A stretch of DNA of 64,000 nt, taken from the NCBI GenBank assembly GCA_032560695.1, contig JAWGHR010000009.1:1-64000 (forward strand), given 5' to 3'. The DNA is from Peptoniphilus_A harei_B. Lineage in GTDB: Bacteria; Bacillota; Clostridia; Tissierellales; Peptoniphilaceae. Under the pieces are notes generated by a model that was not told the origin of the DNA, did not search any database, and worked only from the letters and a program-made list of their open reading frames with translations. The position numbers and the translations under genes are program-made. This document shows positions 60,392-64,000 of the stretch, piece by piece. The first letter of the stretch is position 1. Each line of letters begins with the position of its first letter.

Positions 60392-60441
60392 AAAAGATGA
60401 CCTTATAGAATTGTTAATTACATCTTGTGGGGTCATCTTTT
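60392..60441. terminator. Bidirectional terminator between convergent genes
   Basis: AAAAGATGACC (60392-60402) pairs with GGTCATCTTTT (60431-60441) around a 28-base loop. A and T flanks allow it to act for the plus-strand gene ending at 60367 and the minus-strand gene ending at 60457. Confidence 0.75.
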
Positions 60442-60456
60442 ATTTATAAATATATA

Positions 60457-61353
60457 CTATCTATTTATTTTTTTGTGAATAATTTTTTCATATAAAAACT
60501 TATTGTCATATACATAATCAAACATTAACTTAGAAAGCAAATCTTTAAATACATAATCTTCTTCAAGGTAAGATTCCTTAGAAACACCAGAAACATAAGT
60601 CATCTCTATTAGAAGTTTGCCACTATTTGTAGACATATATTTAGTCTTTTCTTCAAGTATAAGAAAAAGAAAATTACCATACTCAGCCTCTCGTGGATCT
60701 ACATATTCTATACTTTTTTCATTTTCTATAATTTTAAAGTAGCGAAAGGACATGTCCTTTATCTCAACATTTAACTTAACATTTCCTACATAATATTTTG
60801 CATTTTCACTAAGCATATCTCTCTTGTAAGAAGGTAGTTCTGAAAAATCAATTTCAACAATATCAAATTTATTTTTGAGATAATTTATAAGGTCTTTTGA
60901 ATCTCTCTCACCAATAGGAATTAAATGCTTGAACATTTTAATTTGGGTTTTGTAGTCCATTTTACTTTTACATCTCCTCAAAGGATTATTATATAAAATA
61001 ATTTTAACTCCTCTTAGGGAGTTTTTTTTATTGACCTTTAATAAGTAAAGAGACAAGACCAGGCCAAGTACAAAAAATATAATTGAAGTGAAGGAATAGT
61101 CTACGACTTTGAAAAAATAAATAATAAAAAAGTTATTGTAGAGGACTGGTATAAGGAAGGCATAGAAAAAATAAAAATTTCTATTTTTATAAATTAAGGG
61201 CAAAGAAATCAGAAGTGGCAATACAAAGGAGCTGAGCCCATAAAAATTTATAAAGGCAAAGAATCCATAAAAATTATCTTCAAGGACAGGAAGAATTGGT
61301 ATTGATCCTATAAGTATTATTAAAATTAGAAAATATTTTAACTTGTCCTTCAT
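60457..61353 (-). CDS. Membrane protein with C-terminal cytosolic domain, unknown function
   Basis: The 298-residue protein has four membrane helices in the first 115 residues, with many Phe and Tyr, then a hydrophilic domain of about 180 residues rich in Lys and Glu (YKTQIKMFKHLIPIGERDSKDLINYL, then ending KIIHKKINR). No family is recognised. ATG 61353 is chosen because TTGGAGG lies just upstream; the in-frame TTG at 61365 is part of that site. It is alone on this strand and may be AT-richer than its neighbours. Confidence 0.7.
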   Translation of the reverse strand: MKDKLKYFLILIILIGSIPILPVLEDNFYGFFAFINFYGLSSFVLPLLISLPLIYKNRNFYFFYAFLIPVLYNNFFIIYFFKVVDYSFTSIIFFVLGLVLSLYLLKVNKKNSLRGVKIILYNNPLRRCKSKMDYKTQIKMFKHLIPIGERDSKDLINYLKNKFDIVEIDFSELPSYKRDMLSENAKYYVGNVKLNVEIKDMSFRYFKIIENEKSIEYVDPREAEYGNFLFLILEEKTKYMSTNSGKLLIEMTYVSGVSKESYLEEDYVFKDLLSKLMFDYVYDNKFLYEKIIHKKINR

Positions 61354-61445
61354 AAGTCCCTCCAAAAGAATTTTTCTTCTTAAATTATATCAAAAAAATA
61401 ATAAAAATCTTGTTTTAAATAAATTCTCCTGGGTAATATATAGGG

Positions 61446-61717
61446 GCGAGAGAAATGATAATTTCTCTTATAATTATTCTTGAAGATATAAAAACTTTAT
61501 GTTATTATAGAAACAATTTTAAAAGAGACTTTGATAAGAAGAGTAGGATCTATAAAATTCTTAGAGAGGAAATGGCTGGTGTAAATTTCCAATTTTATAT
61601 TTTTGAAAACTAACTTGGAGTCCCATAGCAAACTATGGCGTCAGGACGCGTTAAGTCCCTAGAGTTTAATTAAGGTGGAACCACGGTCATCGTCCTTTAG
61701 GATGGTGACTTTTTTTA
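61446..61717 (+). promoter_or_regulatory. T-box riboswitch of thrS, apparent ACU (Thr) specifier
   Basis: Stem I spans roughly 61535-61620, with AAGAGTAGG on the 5' side and the apex near GGCTGGTG. ACT at 61609-61611 sits in the specifier region (GAAAACTAACTT). The T-box AAGGTGGAACCACGG lies at 61672-61686. The terminator GTCATCGTCC (61686-61695) pairs with GGATGGTGAC (61700-61709) with G-T pairs, then T residues. It induces thrS when tRNA-Thr is uncharged. It fills the 387-base gap before thrS. Confidence 0.93.
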
Positions 61718-61740
61718 TTATTAATTTTTAGGAGGATAAA

Positions 61741-63651
61741 ATGATTATAAAGTACCCAGACGGATCACAAAAAGAATACGAAAGTGGAGTGAAGGTATCT
61801 GAAATCACTGGAGATATCTCCCAAGGTCTTTTAAGACAATCCCTTGGAGCAGTAGTTAATGGTGAAATTCTTGGCCTTGATGACAAGGTTTATGAAGATA
61901 GCGACTTCAAAGTTGTAAAATTTGAAGACAAGGAAGGCAAGCAAATTTTCTGGCACACTGCATCCCACATCATGGCTTATGCAATCCAAGAACTTTACCC
62001 AGAAGCAAAATTTGCCATTGGACCTTCAACTGAAACAGGCTTCTACTACGACCTTGACCTTGAGCACAGATTTGTAGAAGAAGACTTCAAGGCAATAGAA
62101 GACAAGATGAAGGAAATTGCAAAGAAGGACCTTCCAGTAGAAAGAATTGAAGTTTCAAGAGAAGAAGCCCTTAAATACTTCAAAGAAAAGGGACAAGACT
62201 ACAAGGTTGAACTAATAAATGATCTACCAGAAGATGAAAAAATCACAATGTATAAGATTGGTGACTTCACTGACCTTTGCAAGGGACCTCACCTTCTTTC
62301 AACTAAAAAAATCAAGGCTATTAAACTTCTTTCAATAGCTGGTGCTTATTGGAGAGGAGACTCTGACAATAAGATGCTTCAAAGACTTTACGGTATTGCA
62401 TTTGAAAAACAATCACAACTTGAAGAATATATCACAAGACGTGAAGAAGCTGAAAAGAGAGACCACAGAAAACTTGGTAAAGAACTTGACCTCTTCAGCA
62501 TGCACGAAGAAGGACCTGGCTTCCCATTCTTCCACCCAAATGGAATGATTTTAAGAAACAACCTACTTGACTGGTGGAGGGGAGTTCTAAATGAAAATGG
62601 TTATGGAGAAATTTTAACTCCAATTATCCTAAACGAAGCCCTATGGCACAGATCAGGCCACTGGGACCACTACAAGGACAACATGTACTTCACAAAGATT
62701 GATGACGGCGACTACGCAGTTAAACCAATGAACTGCCCAGGCTCAATCCTTGTTTACAATTCCAACAACCACTCTTATAGGGACCTTCCTATTAGACTTG
62801 CAGAATATGGTGTTGTTCACAGACACGAACTTTCTGGAGCTCTACACGGTCTATTTAGGGTAAGAACATTTACTCAAGACGATGCCCACGTTTATTGCTT
62901 GTTCTCACAAGTAAAAGACGAAGTATTCAAGATGATTGACCTTGCAGATTACCTATATAGCACTTTTGGATTTAAATATTCAATTGAACTTTCAACAAGA
63001 CCAGATGACTACATGGGAGACCTTGACGCTTGGAACCTTGCTGAAAAGAACCTAAAAGAAGCCCTAGAAGAAAAGAACCTTCCTTACACAATTAACGAAG
63101 GCGACGGAGCTTTCTATGGTCCTAAGATTGACTTCCACCTAGAAGATGCCATTGGTAGAACTTGGCAATGTGGTACAATCCAACTTGACTTCCAACTTCC
63201 AGAAAACTTTGACTTAACTTACGTTGATGAAAATGGAGAAAGACAAAGACCAGTTATGCTTCACAGGGCCCTACTTGGATCAGTTGAAAGATTTATGGGT
63301 ATCTTAATCGAACACTTTGCTGGTAAATTCCCACTATGGTTATCTCCAGTACAAGTTGAAGTTATACCAGTATCAGACAAGTTCAAAGACTTTGCAGAAT
63401 CTATTGCAGATAGACTTCACGCAGAAGGACTTAGGGTTCACCTTGACGGACGTGCTGAAAAAGTTGGTTACAAGATTAGAGAAGCACAAGTTAAGAAGAT
63501 AAACTACATGCTAGTAATTGGTGAAAAAGAAGAAACTTCTGGCAAGCTTTCAGTAAGAAAGAGAAATGGCGAAGAAGTTCAAGATGTTGATGTAGATGAA
63601 TTTATTGCATCACTTCAAGAAGAAATTAAAAACAAGACAATAACTGAATAA
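61741..63651 (+). CDS. thrS: Threonyl-tRNA synthetase
   Basis: The 636-residue enzyme has a TGS domain (1-60), an editing domain with HTASH (H72, H76) and DLCKGPH (C180, H184), a class II catalytic core with MNCPGSILVYN, LAEYGVVHRHELSGALHGLFRVR and EGDGAFYGPKIDFHLEDA, and a C-terminal anticodon-binding domain. TTAGGAGG precedes the ATG. Regulation by the T-box upstream confirms identity. Confidence 0.97.
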   Translation: MIIKYPDGSQKEYESGVKVSEITGDISQGLLRQSLGAVVNGEILGLDDKVYEDSDFKVVKFEDKEGKQIFWHTASHIMAYAIQELYPEAKFAIGPSTETGFYYDLDLEHRFVEEDFKAIEDKMKEIAKKDLPVERIEVSREEALKYFKEKGQDYKVELINDLPEDEKITMYKIGDFTDLCKGPHLLSTKKIKAIKLLSIAGAYWRGDSDNKMLQRLYGIAFEKQSQLEEYITRREEAEKRDHRKLGKELDLFSMHEEGPGFPFFHPNGMILRNNLLDWWRGVLNENGYGEILTPIILNEALWHRSGHWDHYKDNMYFTKIDDGDYAVKPMNCPGSILVYNSNNHSYRDLPIRLAEYGVVHRHELSGALHGLFRVRTFTQDDAHVYCLFSQVKDEVFKMIDLADYLYSTFGFKYSIELSTRPDDYMGDLDAWNLAEKNLKEALEEKNLPYTINEGDGAFYGPKIDFHLEDAIGRTWQCGTIQLDFQLPENFDLTYVDENGERQRPVMLHRALLGSVERFMGILIEHFAGKFPLWLSPVQVEVIPVSDKFKDFAESIADRLHAEGLRVHLDGRAEKVGYKIREAQVKKINYMLVIGEKEETSGKLSVRKRNGEEVQDVDVDEFIASLQEEIKNKTITE

Positions 63652-63690
63652 GTTGTACTTGAAAAACTTCTAAATAAAATATAAAATCAC

Positions 63691-63718
63691 AGCAGGTCTA
63701 AAGGGCCTGCTATTTTTG
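63691..63718 (+). terminator. Terminator after thrS
   Basis: AGCAGGTC, loop TAAAG, GGCCTGCT with one G-T pair, then ATTTTT. Confidence 0.87.
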
Positions 63719-63747
63719 TGGGAATTTTCAAGAGCTATGTTTTTATA

Positions 63748-63930
63748 AAGTCAAATACTTTTATGGCTAAGTGAGATATTATAGAGTCATAAAAATTTAT
63801 AAGGTTATAGATTTTTATTAAGTCATAAAGACCTACAAGTTAATAGATCTTTGTAAGCTTATAAAGAAGGACAAAGTCATAAAATTTTATGAGAAAATAA
63901 AAATTAGTAAAGCCATAAATATTTATAAAA
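63748..63930 (-). repeat. Second 18-bp-period repeat array, opposite orientation
   Basis: Units begin with AAGTCATAAA-like boxes on the plus strand, the reverse complement of the TTTATGACTT boxes in the array at 33.3 kb. Box starts at 63820, 63837, 63855, 63874, 63891 and 63909 average 18 bases; the left-hand units are less regular. About 10 units in all. Confidence 0.7.
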
Positions 63931-63934
63931 TTTC

Positions 63935-63963
63935 TTTACAAAGCTAGGTCCTTGTGATAGAAT
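63935..63963 (+). promoter_or_regulatory. Promoter for a gene beyond the window
   Basis: TTTACA (63935-63940), 17-base spacer, TAGAAT (63958-63963), immediately after the repeat array. Confidence 0.6.
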
Positions 63964-64000
63964 ACATTGATGTAACCGCACAGAATAGGTTTTAAACTTC

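Larger units (their letters stand above)
63652..64000 (+). other. Noncoding end of window, 349 bases
   Basis: No convincing coding frame. It holds the thrS terminator, the second 18-bp repeat array and a promoter leading off the right edge. The final bases (AACCGCACAGAATAGGTTTT) resemble the start of an L13-type ribosomal leader, a weak guess. Confidence 0.6.

Noticed and set aside
1..64000. Prophage, integrative element or insertion sequence
   Set aside because: No integrase, transposase, terminase or capsid-like genes and no flanking direct repeats were found; most of the window is housekeeping operons.

Overview
The window is AT-rich, densely packed chromosome from a low-G+C Gram-positive anaerobe. 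Strong AGGAGG ribosome sites, several TTG starts, T-box and TPP riboswitches, RNase J, IreB, a Suf-type Fe-S system and lipoproteins instead of an outer membrane all point to Firmicutes. Gene content and style fit the Tissierellia/Peptoniphilaceae group (Peptoniphilus, Anaerococcus, Finegoldia relatives), but that placement is inference. No rRNA, tRNA, CRISPR array, insertion sequence or prophage was found. About 70 protein genes are supported, two of them not obvious from long-ORF calling: a cut-off gene at the left edge and a 57-residue membrane protein.

Layout. 1-2445 (minus): a membrane-anchored Lys/Glu/Ala repeat protein and the lipid II flippase murJ. 2603-4977: an ABC exporter and a nitroreductase. 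5019-7982: a TPP-riboswitch-controlled thiamine-precursor ABC transporter. 8053-12631: a 5-oxoproline operon (pxpA, Nramp-like carrier, pxpB, pxpC, ycsI-like). 12763-17718: small lipoprotein, DUF1294 protein, a lone HEPN + PD-(D/E)XK nuclease gene, a TIM-barrel/NhaC pair and a macro-domain protein. 17827-20909 (minus): a class A PBP whose transpeptidase motifs are broken, plus a small basic protein. 21000-24921: hflX, yigZ, nadE, small membrane protein and two secreted paralogues.

24953-29387 is a two-receptor aromatic amino acid importer. Each substrate-binding lipoprotein has its own consensus promoter and T-box, with different apparent specifier codons (UUC and UAC), and both presumably feed one permease and ATPase. 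29403-33173 (minus): an ECF sigma/anti-sigma pair and an ABC-2 transporter whose ATPase lacks key catalytic motifs.

33549-53534 is mostly housekeeping on the plus strand: ychF, HAD phosphatase, rbgA, rnhB, yraN; sufCBDSU with an Rrf2 regulator and a second cysteine desulfurase; alaS; then ireB-ruvX-DUF1292-fur-rnjA-trmR-trhP-udk. 53541-54822 is infC-rpmI-rplT, with an attenuator leader and an apparent AUU start. The rest holds a Trk/Ktr potassium uptake pair, a DUF3048 lipoprotein, an RNA methyltransferase, a pentein-like protein, an unknown membrane protein and T-box-controlled thrS.

The best candidates for undescribed biology are the dual-T-box/dual-receptor importer, the HEPN-nuclease fusion, the PBP with a dead transpeptidase domain, the degenerate ABC ATPase, and two 18-bp-period repeat arrays in opposite orientation at about 33.3 and 63.8 kb.
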